Below, piece by piece: positions 42,212-50,064 of a stretch of 64,000 nucleotides of DNA. Made by a program: the position numbers and the translations under genes. Each line of letters starts with the position of its first letter. The stretch's first letter is position 1. Source of the stretch: Cupriavidus agavae (GTDB taxonomy: Bacteria > Pseudomonadota > Gammaproteobacteria > Burkholderiales > Burkholderiaceae); assembly GCF_004217045.1 (NCBI RefSeq), contig NZ_SGXM01000002.1, forward strand, positions 186,001 to 250,000. Direction: 5' to 3'. The notes under the pieces were generated by a model that worked only from the letters and a program-made list of their open reading frames with translations, did no database searches and was not told the origin of the DNA.

Positions 42212-44641
42212 ATGGGTCCGGTCCAGGCGCGCAAGCGTCAAGCAATTCCTGTTTTCCGCCGCAAGCTGCTGGCATCGCTGGTGGGCCGCGTCGCGCTCGG
42301 CGCCATCGTCGCCGCCCCGCTCGGTGCGCTGCCGCTGGCCGCGCACGCCCAGGCCGCGCGCAGCTACAGCATCCCCGCCGGCTCGCTCGAAGACACGCTG
42401 AGCCGCTTTGGCCGTGACGCCGGCATCATGCTGTCGTTCAAGCCCGAAATCACCGCGGGCAAGCGCAGTGCGGGCCTGGACGGCACCTACACCGCACGCG
42501 GTGGACTCGACACGCTGCTGGCCAATACCGGGCTGGAAGTCACCCGGCAGCCGAACGGCAGCTACCTGATCAATGGCCCGGTCAGCAGCGGCACGGCCGA
42601 GGGCGGCGCGATGCTGCCAGCCGTGACGGTCACGGCGGCGGGAGACAGCCTGCCCCCCGCCTACGCCGGCGGCCAGGTGGCGCGCGGCGGCGGCCTGGGC
42701 GTGCTCGGCACGGCCAACGTGCTGGACCAGCCGTTCAGCACCACCAACTACACGGCCGAATTCCTCGACAATACGCAGGCCAAGACACTGGCCGACGTGG
42801 TCATCAACGACTCATCGGTACGCGTGCTGACCTCGCGCGGCGGCTTCGGCGAGGACTTCCAGATCCGTGGCTACACCGTGTCCAGCGGCGACGTAGGCGT
42901 CAATGGCCTGTACGGCATGGCCTCGTCGAGCCGGCTGCCGGCGGCGATCATGGAGCGCGTGGAGGTGCTCAAGGGGCCGGGCACGCTGATGTACGGCATC
43001 GGCCCGAACGGCAGCATCGGCGGCGCCATCAACGTGGTGACCAAGCGCGCCGAGAACGAGCCGCTGACGCGCCTGACCACCACCTACGAGAGCAAGTCGC
43101 TGTTCGGCGTGCAGGCCGACGTGGGCCGCCGCTTCGGCGAGAACAAGGAGTGGGGCGTGCGCGTGAACGGCGTGTTCAAGGGCGGCGACACCACCATCGA
43201 CGATGGCCGCCAGAAGCTCGGCGTGGGCGCCCTGGCGCTCGACTATCGCGGCAAGAAGCTGCGCTGGACGCTGGACACCTACACCCAGCACGAAGGCACC
43301 GACAACTTCCGTCCGCAGGTGGGCTTCCTGGCCGGCGTGACGTCGATGCCGTCGGCGCCCTCGGCACACCGCAATTTCTACCCGGGCACGGAACTGTGGC
43401 TGCATGACACGGCTGTCATGTCGCGCCTCGAATACGACCTCTCGCCAAACCTGACCGTCTACGCGGCCGGCGGCTACCGCGAGGGCTCGGCCTACCAGAC
43501 CTTCCCGCTGGGCTTTGCCAACGCGCAGGGCGCGTTCACGCCGTCGAACTCGTACTACGACTCGTACAGCAAGACCTGGACCGCCGATGTGGGCGCGCGC
43601 GCCAACTTCAATACCTTCGGCATCGGCCACCTGGTCACGGCCAGTTTCACGCGGCTGGAGCAGGAAACCGGCAGCGCCTACACGCCGTCGACGGCGGCCG
43701 GCCTGCCGTCGAGCATCTACAACCCGACGCCGCTGGTGCCCGTGGTCGGCACGCGCCTCGATTCCGCCCGCCAGTCCGAATCGGCCCAGACCAGCTTCAC
43801 GCTGACCGACACGCTGTCGATGCTCGACGACCGCCTGCTGCTGACCGGGGGTTTCCGCCACCAGCGCGTGGTGCTCGACAACTACAGCACCGCCACGGGC
43901 GCCCAGACCGGCGCGTACGACCAGAGCGCCGTGTCGCCGGTGGCCGGCATCGTGGTCAAGCCGCTGCAGAACGTCTCGGTCTACGGCAACTTCACCTCGG
44001 GCCTGTCGCGGGGCGGCGTCGCGCCGGTTGGCACCGCCAACGCCGGCCAGGTGTTCGCGCCGTACAAGAGCAACCAGTACGAGGCCGGGGTCAAGGCCGA
44101 CTGGGGCAAGGTCATGACGCAGGTCTCGGTGTTCCAGCTCGAACGCCCGGGTGCCGTGACCGATCCGGCCACCAACACCTACAGCTTCGATGGCGAGCAG
44201 CGCAACCGGGGCGTGGAGCTGTCGGCCTATGGCGAGGTGGCGCGGGGCCTGCGCATGATGGCCAGCGCCACGTTCTACGACGCCAAGCTCAAGAAGACGG
44301 CCGGCGGCGTGAACGACGGCAAGGACGCCAACGGCGTGCCCGACTACGCCTTCAACCTTGGCGCGGACTGGGACATGCCGTGGGTGCCGGGCCTGAGCCT
44401 GAACGGGCGGATCATCCATACCTCGTCGGTCTACTTCAACGCCGCGAACACGCTGAGCATGCCGAGCTGGACGCGCTATGACATCGGTGCCCGCTATCGC
44501 ACCAAGGTTATGGGCAAATCTGTCGTTTTCCGTGCCAATATCGAGAACCTGTTTGGTTCGAACTACTGGCTCGTGAGCGGGACTTACGCTACTGTTGCGG
44601 CACCCCGCACGGTGCTGCTGTCCGCGCAATTCGACTTCTGA
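42212..44641 (+). CDS. TonB-dependent siderophore receptor with N-terminal signalling (STN) domain
   Basis: An 809-residue receptor of the FpvA/FhuE/FoxA group. The signal peptide ends LAAHAQA. The STN domain follows (YSIPAGSLEDTLSRFGRDAGIMLSF to NGSYLI, about residues 50-120), contacting FecR in the periplasm. The plug carries RGFGEDFQIRGYTV-like segments, MERVEVLKGPGTLMYGIGPNGSIGGAINVVTKR, and the barrel ends in FDF. The ATG at 42212 is chosen from a longer open frame because it starts the signal peptide with an AAGGT site. It follows FecR by about 107 bp. The ligand is probably a hydroxamate or mixed xenosiderophore; none is synthesised nearby. Confidence 0.93.
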   Translation: MGPVQARKRQAIPVFRRKLLASLVGRVALGAIVAAPLGALPLAAHAQAARSYSIPAGSLEDTLSRFGRDAGIMLSFKPEITAGKRSAGLDGTYTARGGLDTLLANTGLEVTRQPNGSYLINGPVSSGTAEGGAMLPAVTVTAAGDSLPPAYAGGQVARGGGLGVLGTANVLDQPFSTTNYTAEFLDNTQAKTLADVVINDSSVRVLTSRGGFGEDFQIRGYTVSSGDVGVNGLYGMASSSRLPAAIMERVEVLKGPGTLMYGIGPNGSIGGAINVVTKRAENEPLTRLTTTYESKSLFGVQADVGRRFGENKEWGVRVNGVFKGGDTTIDDGRQKLGVGALALDYRGKKLRWTLDTYTQHEGTDNFRPQVGFLAGVTSMPSAPSAHRNFYPGTELWLHDTAVMSRLEYDLSPNLTVYAAGGYREGSAYQTFPLGFANAQGAFTPSNSYYDSYSKTWTADVGARANFNTFGIGHLVTASFTRLEQETGSAYTPSTAAGLPSSIYNPTPLVPVVGTRLDSARQSESAQTSFTLTDTLSMLDDRLLLTGGFRHQRVVLDNYSTATGAQTGAYDQSAVSPVAGIVVKPLQNVSVYGNFTSGLSRGGVAPVGTANAGQVFAPYKSNQYEAGVKADWGKVMTQVSVFQLERPGAVTDPATNTYSFDGEQRNRGVELSAYGEVARGLRMMASATFYDAKLKKTAGGVNDGKDANGVPDYAFNLGADWDMPWVPGLSLNGRIIHTSSVYFNAANTLSMPSWTRYDIGARYRTKVMGKSVVFRANIENLFGSNYWLVSGTYATVAAPRTVLLSAQFDF

Positions 44642-44664
44642 TCCACCCTTACCCTGAGACTGTC

Positions 44665-45402
44665 ATGAAATCTTCCGTCAAGTCCGCCGCGTTCGCCGGC
44701 GCCCTGCTCGGCCTGGCTGCCACGGCGCAAGCCCACCAGGTCTGGATCGAACAGCCGGCCGGCCAGGGCGCCGTGCTGCGCTTCGGCGAGTACGGCGAGA
44801 ACCTGCGCGAGGTTTCGCCGGGCCTGCTCGACAAGTTCGGCGCGCCCACGGCCACGCTGATCTCCGCCAGCGGCGAGAAGACCGGTGCCGGCGTCAAGAC
44901 CGCCACGGGCTACACGCTGCCGTTCACGGCCGGCGAACGCGACGCGATCGTGGCGGAAGACCCCCGCTATCCGCTCTCCACGTTCAAGCGTGGCGACAAG
45001 GAAGTCACCAACCGTTACTACCCGGCCGCGCGCTGGGTGTCGGATTTCGCCCCGCAGCAGCCCAAGCTGGCGCTGGACCTCGTGCCGGCTGGCACGCCGG
45101 GCCAGTTCAAGGTGTTCTTCCAGGGCAAGCCGCTGCACAAGGCCAAGGTGGCACTGGTGACGCAATCGGGCTGGGCCAAGGAGGCGCATGCCGACGAGCA
45201 GGGCGTGGTCACGTTCGACATGCCATGGAAGGGCATGTACGTGGCGGAGGTTGCGCACAACGACCCGAACCCGGGCGAGCGCCAGGGCGCGAACGGCGTG
45301 GAGAAATTCACGGCGGTCAGCTACGTGACGTCGGTCACGTACGTGAAGCGCGACGGCGTGGAGCCGCTGCCGGCAGGCCCGGCCGCGAAGCCGAACAAGT
45401 AA
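44665..45402 (+). CDS. DUF4198 domain protein (NikM/CbtA-like periplasmic)
   Basis: A 245-residue secreted protein (signal peptide MKSSVKSAAFAGALLGLAATAQA). The opening HQVWIEQ matches the conserved His of DUF4198, whose N-terminal His is used for metal binding in related NikM-type proteins. Repeated beta segments (FKVFFQGKPLHKAKVALVTQSGWAKEAHADEQGVVTFDMPWKGMYV) form an Ig-like fold. It follows the TonB receptor by 23 bp and is probably cotranscribed. An intrinsic terminator follows. Its role in iron or other metal handling is suggested by context only. Confidence 0.85.
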   Translation: MKSSVKSAAFAGALLGLAATAQAHQVWIEQPAGQGAVLRFGEYGENLREVSPGLLDKFGAPTATLISASGEKTGAGVKTATGYTLPFTAGERDAIVAEDPRYPLSTFKRGDKEVTNRYYPAARWVSDFAPQQPKLALDLVPAGTPGQFKVFFQGKPLHKAKVALVTQSGWAKEAHADEQGVVTFDMPWKGMYVAEVAHNDPNPGERQGANGVEKFTAVSYVTSVTYVKRDGVEPLPAGPAAKPNK

Positions 45403-45437
45403 GACAAACGCGGCGCCTGCCGCAACCTGTAGCACTG

Positions 45438-45462
45438 GGGCCGCCTTGCGCGGCCCTTTTTT
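45438..45462 (+). terminator. Intrinsic terminator after the DUF4198 gene
   Basis: GGGCCGC-(5)-GCGGCCC with a perfect 7-bp stem is followed by TTTTTT. It closes the sigma/FecR/receptor/DUF4198 unit before the convergent IclR gene. Confidence 0.9.
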
Positions 45463-45481
45463 CATTGCCGGCCGGGAGCGG

Positions 45482-46249
45482 TCACGGGTGCCAGGTCGAG
45501 GGCTTCTCGACAGCCATCGGGGGCCGCTGGCTGCCGGCCATCGCGTACGAGAGCCGGTTGGCCGCATCGACCACGGTTTGCGCCAGATCGAGCAGGCGGG
45601 CTTCGTCGAGCCGGGCGGTCGGACCCGATATGCACATCGAGCCCAGCAGCCGCCAGTGCAGGCCGAACACCGGCGCCGACACGCTCGACACCTCCGGCTC
45701 GCGCTCGCCGAGCGACAGGTGGAAGCCGCGCCGGCGGATCGACTCGTAAAGCTCGCCCGATTCTCCGGAGAACGCCAGGATGACCCGCCCCGGCGAGCCG
45801 CTGTCGAGCGGCAGCGCCGCGCCAATCCGCACGTGGTGGCGGATCGCCTGCGGCCCCTCCACCCGCACGAGACAGGTCCGCTGCTGCCCCTCGCGCACGT
45901 AGAACGAGGCGCTTTCACCGGTGGCGATCGTCAGCTCGCGCAAGACCGGCTCCACTACCTCCTGCACGTTGAACGTGGCCTGGTAACAGGCACCGAGCCA
46001 CCCGGCGGCGCGCCCCAGCCGCCAGTTGCCATCCTCTTTCTGCACCAGGTAGTTGTCCGCCGCCAGCGTGCGGGCCAGCCGCAACACGGTGGTCTTGTGG
46101 ATGCCGGTCCGGCGGCTCAGTTCGGCCAGCGACAGCTGTGGATCGTTGACGCCGAACGCTTCGAGCACGCGCAGTGCCCGGGTGACGGCTGTCACGCCGC
46201 TGCCTGACTCGGCACTTGAAGCGGCAAATTCATCACTATTCTGGTTCAT
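45482..46249 (-). CDS. IclR-family transcriptional regulator
   Basis: A 255-residue regulator. The N-terminal winged helix-turn-helix (VTAVTRALRVLEAFGVNDPQLSLAELSRRTGIHKTTVLRLARTL) is followed by an IclR effector domain (FNVQEVVEPVLRELTIATGESASFYV; VSAPVFGLHWRLLGSMCISGP). An ATG at 46261, four codons earlier, is also possible, but it abuts the operator and has no Shine-Dalgarno; 46249 is given. The gene diverges from a Bug protein operon and shares with it a GTTTCG palindrome. It probably controls that operon and responds to a small organic acid. Confidence 0.9.
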   Translation of the reverse strand: MNQNSDEFAASSAESGSGVTAVTRALRVLEAFGVNDPQLSLAELSRRTGIHKTTVLRLARTLAADNYLVQKEDGNWRLGRAAGWLGACYQATFNVQEVVEPVLRELTIATGESASFYVREGQQRTCLVRVEGPQAIRHHVRIGAALPLDSGSPGRVILAFSGESGELYESIRRRGFHLSLGEREPEVSSVSAPVFGLHWRLLGSMCISGPTARLDEARLLDLAQTVVDAANRLSYAMAGSQRPPMAVEKPSTWHP

Positions 46250-46261
46250 GGCGCGGAACAT

Positions 46262-46278
46262 GTTTCGTCGTGCGAAAC
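46262..46278. promoter_or_regulatory. IclR-type operator palindrome
   Basis: GTTTCG-TCGTG-CGAAAC is a perfect 6-bp inverted repeat, of the form bound by many IclR proteins. It lies between the divergent IclR gene and the Bug operon, overlapping the IclR 5' end. A further GAAACGC half-site is found at 46294. Confidence 0.75.
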
Positions 46279-46347
46279 GGTATTGTATGCGGTGAAACGC
46301 TCAACAACAATCTGTCTCACAACACAACGATATTCGGAGACACAGTC

Positions 46348-47352
46348 ATGAGCGCCATCCGCTCGGTTCGCCGCAACCTGTTCACCCTCGCCCTCGGCAT
46401 CGCCGCCGTGCTCCCAGTTGCCACCGTTGCTACCGGCGCCCATGCGGCCCCGGCATACCCCTCGAAGCCGATCCGCGTGATCGTGCCGTTCCCGGCCGGC
46501 GGCGGCACCGACATCATTGCCCGCGAGGTCACCAACAAGGTGGCGATGGCCACCGGCTGGACGTTCGTGGTCGACAACAAGCCCGGTTCGGGCGGCAACC
46601 TCGGCGTGGACGCTGCCGCCAAGGCGCCCGCCGACGGCTACACCATCGTGCTGGGCCAGACCAGCAACCTGGCGATCAATCCCACGCTGTTCAGCCACCT
46701 GCCCTACGACCCGCTCAAGGATCTGGCGCCGATCAGCCTTGTGGCCAGCGCGCCGCTGGTGCTGGCGACGCCGGTCAACTCGCCCTACAAGACCGTGGCG
46801 GACCTGGTCCAGGCCGGCAAGGCCAAGCCGGGCAAGCTCAATATCGCCTCGCCAGGCAATGGCACGGTGGCCCACCTTTCGGGCGAACTGCTGCAGAAGA
46901 CCGCCGGCGTGAAGTTCACCCATGTCCCGTACAAGGGCACCGCGCAGGCGGTCAACGACCTGATTGGCGGACAAGTGGACCTCTACTTCTCGTCGGTGCC
47001 GACGCTGCTGGCCCATATCCGCAACAACAAGGTCCGCGCGCTGGCGGTGACCTCGGCCCGGCGCGTCGATGACCTGCCGCAGGTCCCGACCATCGCCGAG
47101 TCCGGCTACCCCGGCTTCGAGGCCGCCACGTGGTTCGGCTTCGTGGCGCCGGCCGCGACGCCCAAGGACGTCATCGCCCGGCTGAATGCCGAGTTCAACA
47201 AGGCGCTCCAGACCCCGGACCTCGCGAAGAAACTCAGTGACCAGGGCGCCGTGGTGCTGGGCGGTACGCCCGAAGCGTTTGGCGCGCGCATCCGCCAGGA
47301 CATCACCCGCTGGGCCGCCATCGTCAAGGAGTCCGGCACCAAGCTGGACTGA
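46348..47352 (+). CDS. Bug-family (TctC-like) periplasmic solute-binding protein
   Basis: A 334-residue TTT receptor. The signal peptide ends TGAHA. PAYPSKPIRVIVPFPAGGGTDIIAREV, FVVDNKPGSGGNLGVDAAAKAPADGYTIVLG, LPYDPLKDLAPISLV and HVPYKGTAQAVNDLIGGQVDL are family blocks. The ATG at 46348 is chosen for the signal peptide and the CGGAGA site. It is first in an operon with an RraA-like protein, a 2-hydroxyacid dehydrogenase, a second Bug protein and a lactonase fusion, and is likely controlled by IclR. The pathway genes suggest a hydroxy or sugar acid ligand. Confidence 0.93.
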   Translation: MSAIRSVRRNLFTLALGIAAVLPVATVATGAHAAPAYPSKPIRVIVPFPAGGGTDIIAREVTNKVAMATGWTFVVDNKPGSGGNLGVDAAAKAPADGYTIVLGQTSNLAINPTLFSHLPYDPLKDLAPISLVASAPLVLATPVNSPYKTVADLVQAGKAKPGKLNIASPGNGTVAHLSGELLQKTAGVKFTHVPYKGTAQAVNDLIGGQVDLYFSSVPTLLAHIRNNKVRALAVTSARRVDDLPQVPTIAESGYPGFEAATWFGFVAPAATPKDVIARLNAEFNKALQTPDLAKKLSDQGAVVLGGTPEAFGARIRQDITRWAAIVKESGTKLD

Positions 47353-47405
47353 GCCCTACCCCCTTCCAAATTCAAAGTTATTCCTACGTTTTCCGGAGAC
47401 AAGCC

Positions 47406-48089
47406 ATGGCCCTGCCCAACATCAATCCATCGTTCGAGCGCGTTGCACCCGCCATCGTGGCCCAGGCCGCCAGGTTCCAGCCGGCCATCCTGGCCGACGT
47501 GGCGGGCCGCCGTGGCGCACTGCACGGCCGCATCCGGGCGCTGCGCCCCAATATGAAAGTGGCCGGCACGGCCTTTACCGTGGAGGTGCGCCCCGGCGAC
47601 AACCTGATGATCCACGCCGCGCTGGCACTGGCCCAGCCGGGCGACGTGCTGGTGATCGATGGCAAGGGCGACCAGACTTCGGCGCTGATGGGCACCATCA
47701 TGATGAACGCGGCGCGGCAGCGCGGGCTGGCCGGGGTGGTGATCGACGGCGCCGTGCGCGACAGCCTCGAACTGGAGGAAATGGGCTTTCCGGTGTTCTC
47801 CGTGGGCACCAATCCGAACGGCCCGACCAAGGAAGTGGGCGGCCGGCTCGGCCATCCGGTCTGCGTGGGCGGCGTGACGGTCTATCCGGGCGACTATGTC
47901 TGCGGCGACGCCGACGGCGTGGTGGTGGTGGAGCGCGACAAGATCGAATCGCTGCTGGCCGCCGCCGAGCACAAGGAAGCTGCGGAAGCCAAGCGCATTG
48001 CCCAGATCCAGGAGGGCAACACCCAGGCGCCGTGGCTGCTGGCCTCGCTGGTCACCGCCGGGGTACTGAAGCAGGGAGAAACGCTGTGA
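47406..48089 (+). CDS. RraA-like protein (HMG/CHA aldolase family)
   Basis: A 227-residue protein of the RraA/4-hydroxy-4-methyl-2-oxoglutarate aldolase fold. GTAFTVEVRPGDNLMIHAALALAQPGDVLVIDG, GTIMMNAARQRGLAGVVIDGAVRDSLEL (the Arg-Asp pair used by the aldolases) and GDYVCGDADGVVVV are conserved. In a catabolic operon the aldolase/decarboxylase or demethylmenaquinone-methyltransferase-like annotation is less likely than oxo-acid aldolase. The stop overlaps the GTG start of the dehydrogenase (GTGA). Substrate unknown. Confidence 0.85.
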   Translation: MALPNINPSFERVAPAIVAQAARFQPAILADVAGRRGALHGRIRALRPNMKVAGTAFTVEVRPGDNLMIHAALALAQPGDVLVIDGKGDQTSALMGTIMMNAARQRGLAGVVIDGAVRDSLELEEMGFPVFSVGTNPNGPTKEVGGRLGHPVCVGGVTVYPGDYVCGDADGVVVVERDKIESLLAAAEHKEAAEAKRIAQIQEGNTQAPWLLASLVTAGVLKQGETL

Positions 48090-49033
48090 GCAAGCGGCCC
48101 GCCATTCTTGTCACCGGCGCCGACCTGGCACCTGAAGCGCTGCAGATCCTGCGCGACTTCTCGATCGTCTACGCCGGCAAGACGCCCCGGCCCGAAGACC
48201 TGACTGCGCTGGCCCGCGAGCACGACCCGGTGGGCATCATCGTGCGCTACGGCAGCGTGCCGGCCGAGGTCATGGACGCCGCCCCGTCGCTGCGCGTGAT
48301 CGCCAAGCACGGCAGCGGCACCGACACCATCGACAAGCCGGCCGCCGCCGCCCGCAATATCGAGGTACTGGCAGCCATCGGCGCCAACGCGGCGGCCGTG
48401 GCCGAGCACGCGCTGGCGCTGATGCTGGCGTGCGCCAAATCCATCGTGCCGCTCGACGCGCGCATGCACGCCGGACACTGGGACAAGGCCACGCACAAGA
48501 GCGTGGAACTGAGCGGCCGCACCGTGGGGCTGGTCGGGCTCGGCACCATCGGCCTGCGCCTGGCCCGGATCTGCCACGCCATGGACATGCGCGTGATCGG
48601 TTTCGACCCGTATGCCGGAAACCTGCCGGAATACATCGACGCGGTGGATCTGGACACCGTCTGGGCTCAGGCGGACGTGATCTCGCTGCACTGCCCGCTG
48701 ACCGACGACAACCGCAAGCTGCTGAACACCGAGGTGCTGGCGCGCTGCAAGCCCGGCGTCATCCTCGTCAACACGGCACGCGGCGGCCTGGTCGACGAAC
48801 CGGCGCTGCTCGACGCGATCCGCTCCGGACAGGTGGGCGCCGCGGGGCTCGACAGCTTCGCCGTGGAGCCGATGGCGGCCCCCCATATCTTCCACGGGCA
48901 GCCCGGGATTATCCTGAGCCCGCATATCGGCGGCGTGACCAGCGCGGCCTACGTGAACATGGGCATTGCCGCCGCCAGGAATGTCGTGGCCGCGCTGGCG
49001 CGCGCCCGTCAGCCCGAACTCGCAAAGCAGTAA
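48086..49033 (+). CDS. D-2-hydroxyacid dehydrogenase (phosphoglycerate dehydrogenase-like)
   Basis: A 315-residue NAD-dependent dehydrogenase. The substrate domain contains IIVRYGSVPAEVMDAAP and IAKHGSGTDTID. The Rossmann motif GLVGLGTIGLRLARICHAMDM is near residues 147-167. LLNTARGG-type loop is VILVNTARGGLVDEPALLDAI, and the catalytic Arg, Glu and His residues fall in these blocks and in LSPHIGGVTSAA. Starts with GTG at 48086, overlapping the RraA-like stop by four bases. It would oxidise or reduce a 2-hydroxy acid made or used by the neighbouring aldolase-like protein. Confidence 0.93.
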   Translation: MSKRPAILVTGADLAPEALQILRDFSIVYAGKTPRPEDLTALAREHDPVGIIVRYGSVPAEVMDAAPSLRVIAKHGSGTDTIDKPAAAARNIEVLAAIGANAAAVAEHALALMLACAKSIVPLDARMHAGHWDKATHKSVELSGRTVGLVGLGTIGLRLARICHAMDMRVIGFDPYAGNLPEYIDAVDLDTVWAQADVISLHCPLTDDNRKLLNTEVLARCKPGVILVNTARGGLVDEPALLDAIRSGQVGAAGLDSFAVEPMAAPHIFHGQPGIILSPHIGGVTSAAYVNMGIAAARNVVAALARARQPELAKQ

Positions 49034-49078
49034 GACACCGGCCGGGACAAAAGCCGATACATGAGCAGGAGACACACG

Positions 49079-50062
49079 ATGACAACCAAGCAAACCTGGG
49101 TCACGCAGCGCCGTTGGCTGGCGCTGGCGGCGCTCGCCATTCTCTCCTTCGGCGCCCATGCCGAAACCTGGCCGGCCAAGCCCGTGAAGATCATCGTCCC
49201 CTACCCCCCGGGCGGCGCGGTGGACGCGGTCACGCGCAAGATGGCCCAGCGCCTGACCGAACAGACCAGCCAGAGCTTCTTCGTCGAGAACAAGGCCGGC
49301 GCCACGGGCACGATCGGCTCGCAGCAGGTGGCCCGCTCCGCGCCGGACGGCTACACGCTGCTGGCCAACGACACCACCTACGCGCTGCTGCCCCACATCT
49401 TCCGCAAGCTGCCGTTCGACTACGCGCAGGACCTGCAGCCGGTCTGTGCCTATGTATTCGCGCCGATGGGCGTGGTGGTCAAGGCCGAGAGCCGGTACAA
49501 GACGCTGAACGACCTGCTGGCCGCCGCCAGGGCCGCCGAGGACAAGGTCAGCTACGGCTCGGGAGGGCCGGGCTCGACGCCGCATTTTGCCAGCGAGGCC
49601 CTGGGCATCGCCACGGGCGCGCACTTCATGCACGTGCCGTTCAAGGGCGCTGGCGAGGCCACCGTGGCGTTGCTGGGCGGCACCGTGGACTTCCAGATGG
49701 CCTCGATCTCGGGCGTGATCGGCCAGGTACAGGGCAACAAGCTGCGCGTGCTGGCCGTCAGCGGCGACAAGCGCCTGCCGGCGCTGCCCACCGTCCCCAC
49801 GTTCGCCGAGGCCGGCGTGCGCGACTACGGCGTGACCAACTTCACCGGCCTGTGGGCGCCCAAGGGCACGCCGCCTGACGTGCTGGCGCGCATCCAGAAG
49901 GAAGTCTCCACCGCCATGGCCACGCCTGACATGCGCAACTACGCGCAGGGCATCGGCGCCGACGCCGGCTACTGGGACGCCACCGCATTCCGCAAGGAGA
50001 TGGGCGAGCGCACGGCATTCTGGGGTAAGGTTGCCAGCAAGACCGGTTTCGAGAAACAGTAA
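49079..50062 (+). CDS. Bug-family (TctC-like) periplasmic solute-binding protein
   Basis: A 327-residue TTT receptor, second of this operon. The signal peptide ends FGAHA. TWPAKPVKIIVPYPPGGAVDAVTRKMAQ, FFVENKAGATGTIGSQQVARSAPDGYTLLA and HVPFKGAGEATVALLGGTVDFQ are family landmarks. The ATG at 49079 has a GCAGGAGA site; the earlier ATG at 49061 does not. Its presence beside another receptor with the same pathway genes suggests two related ligands. It is followed by a lactonase-regulator fusion after only two bases. Confidence 0.93.
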   Translation: MTTKQTWVTQRRWLALAALAILSFGAHAETWPAKPVKIIVPYPPGGAVDAVTRKMAQRLTEQTSQSFFVENKAGATGTIGSQQVARSAPDGYTLLANDTTYALLPHIFRKLPFDYAQDLQPVCAYVFAPMGVVVKAESRYKTLNDLLAAARAAEDKVSYGSGGPGSTPHFASEALGIATGAHFMHVPFKGAGEATVALLGGTVDFQMASISGVIGQVQGNKLRVLAVSGDKRLPALPTVPTFAEAGVRDYGVTNFTGLWAPKGTPPDVLARIQKEVSTAMATPDMRNYAQGIGADAGYWDATAFRKEMGERTAFWGKVASKTGFEKQ

Positions 50063-50064
50063 CC

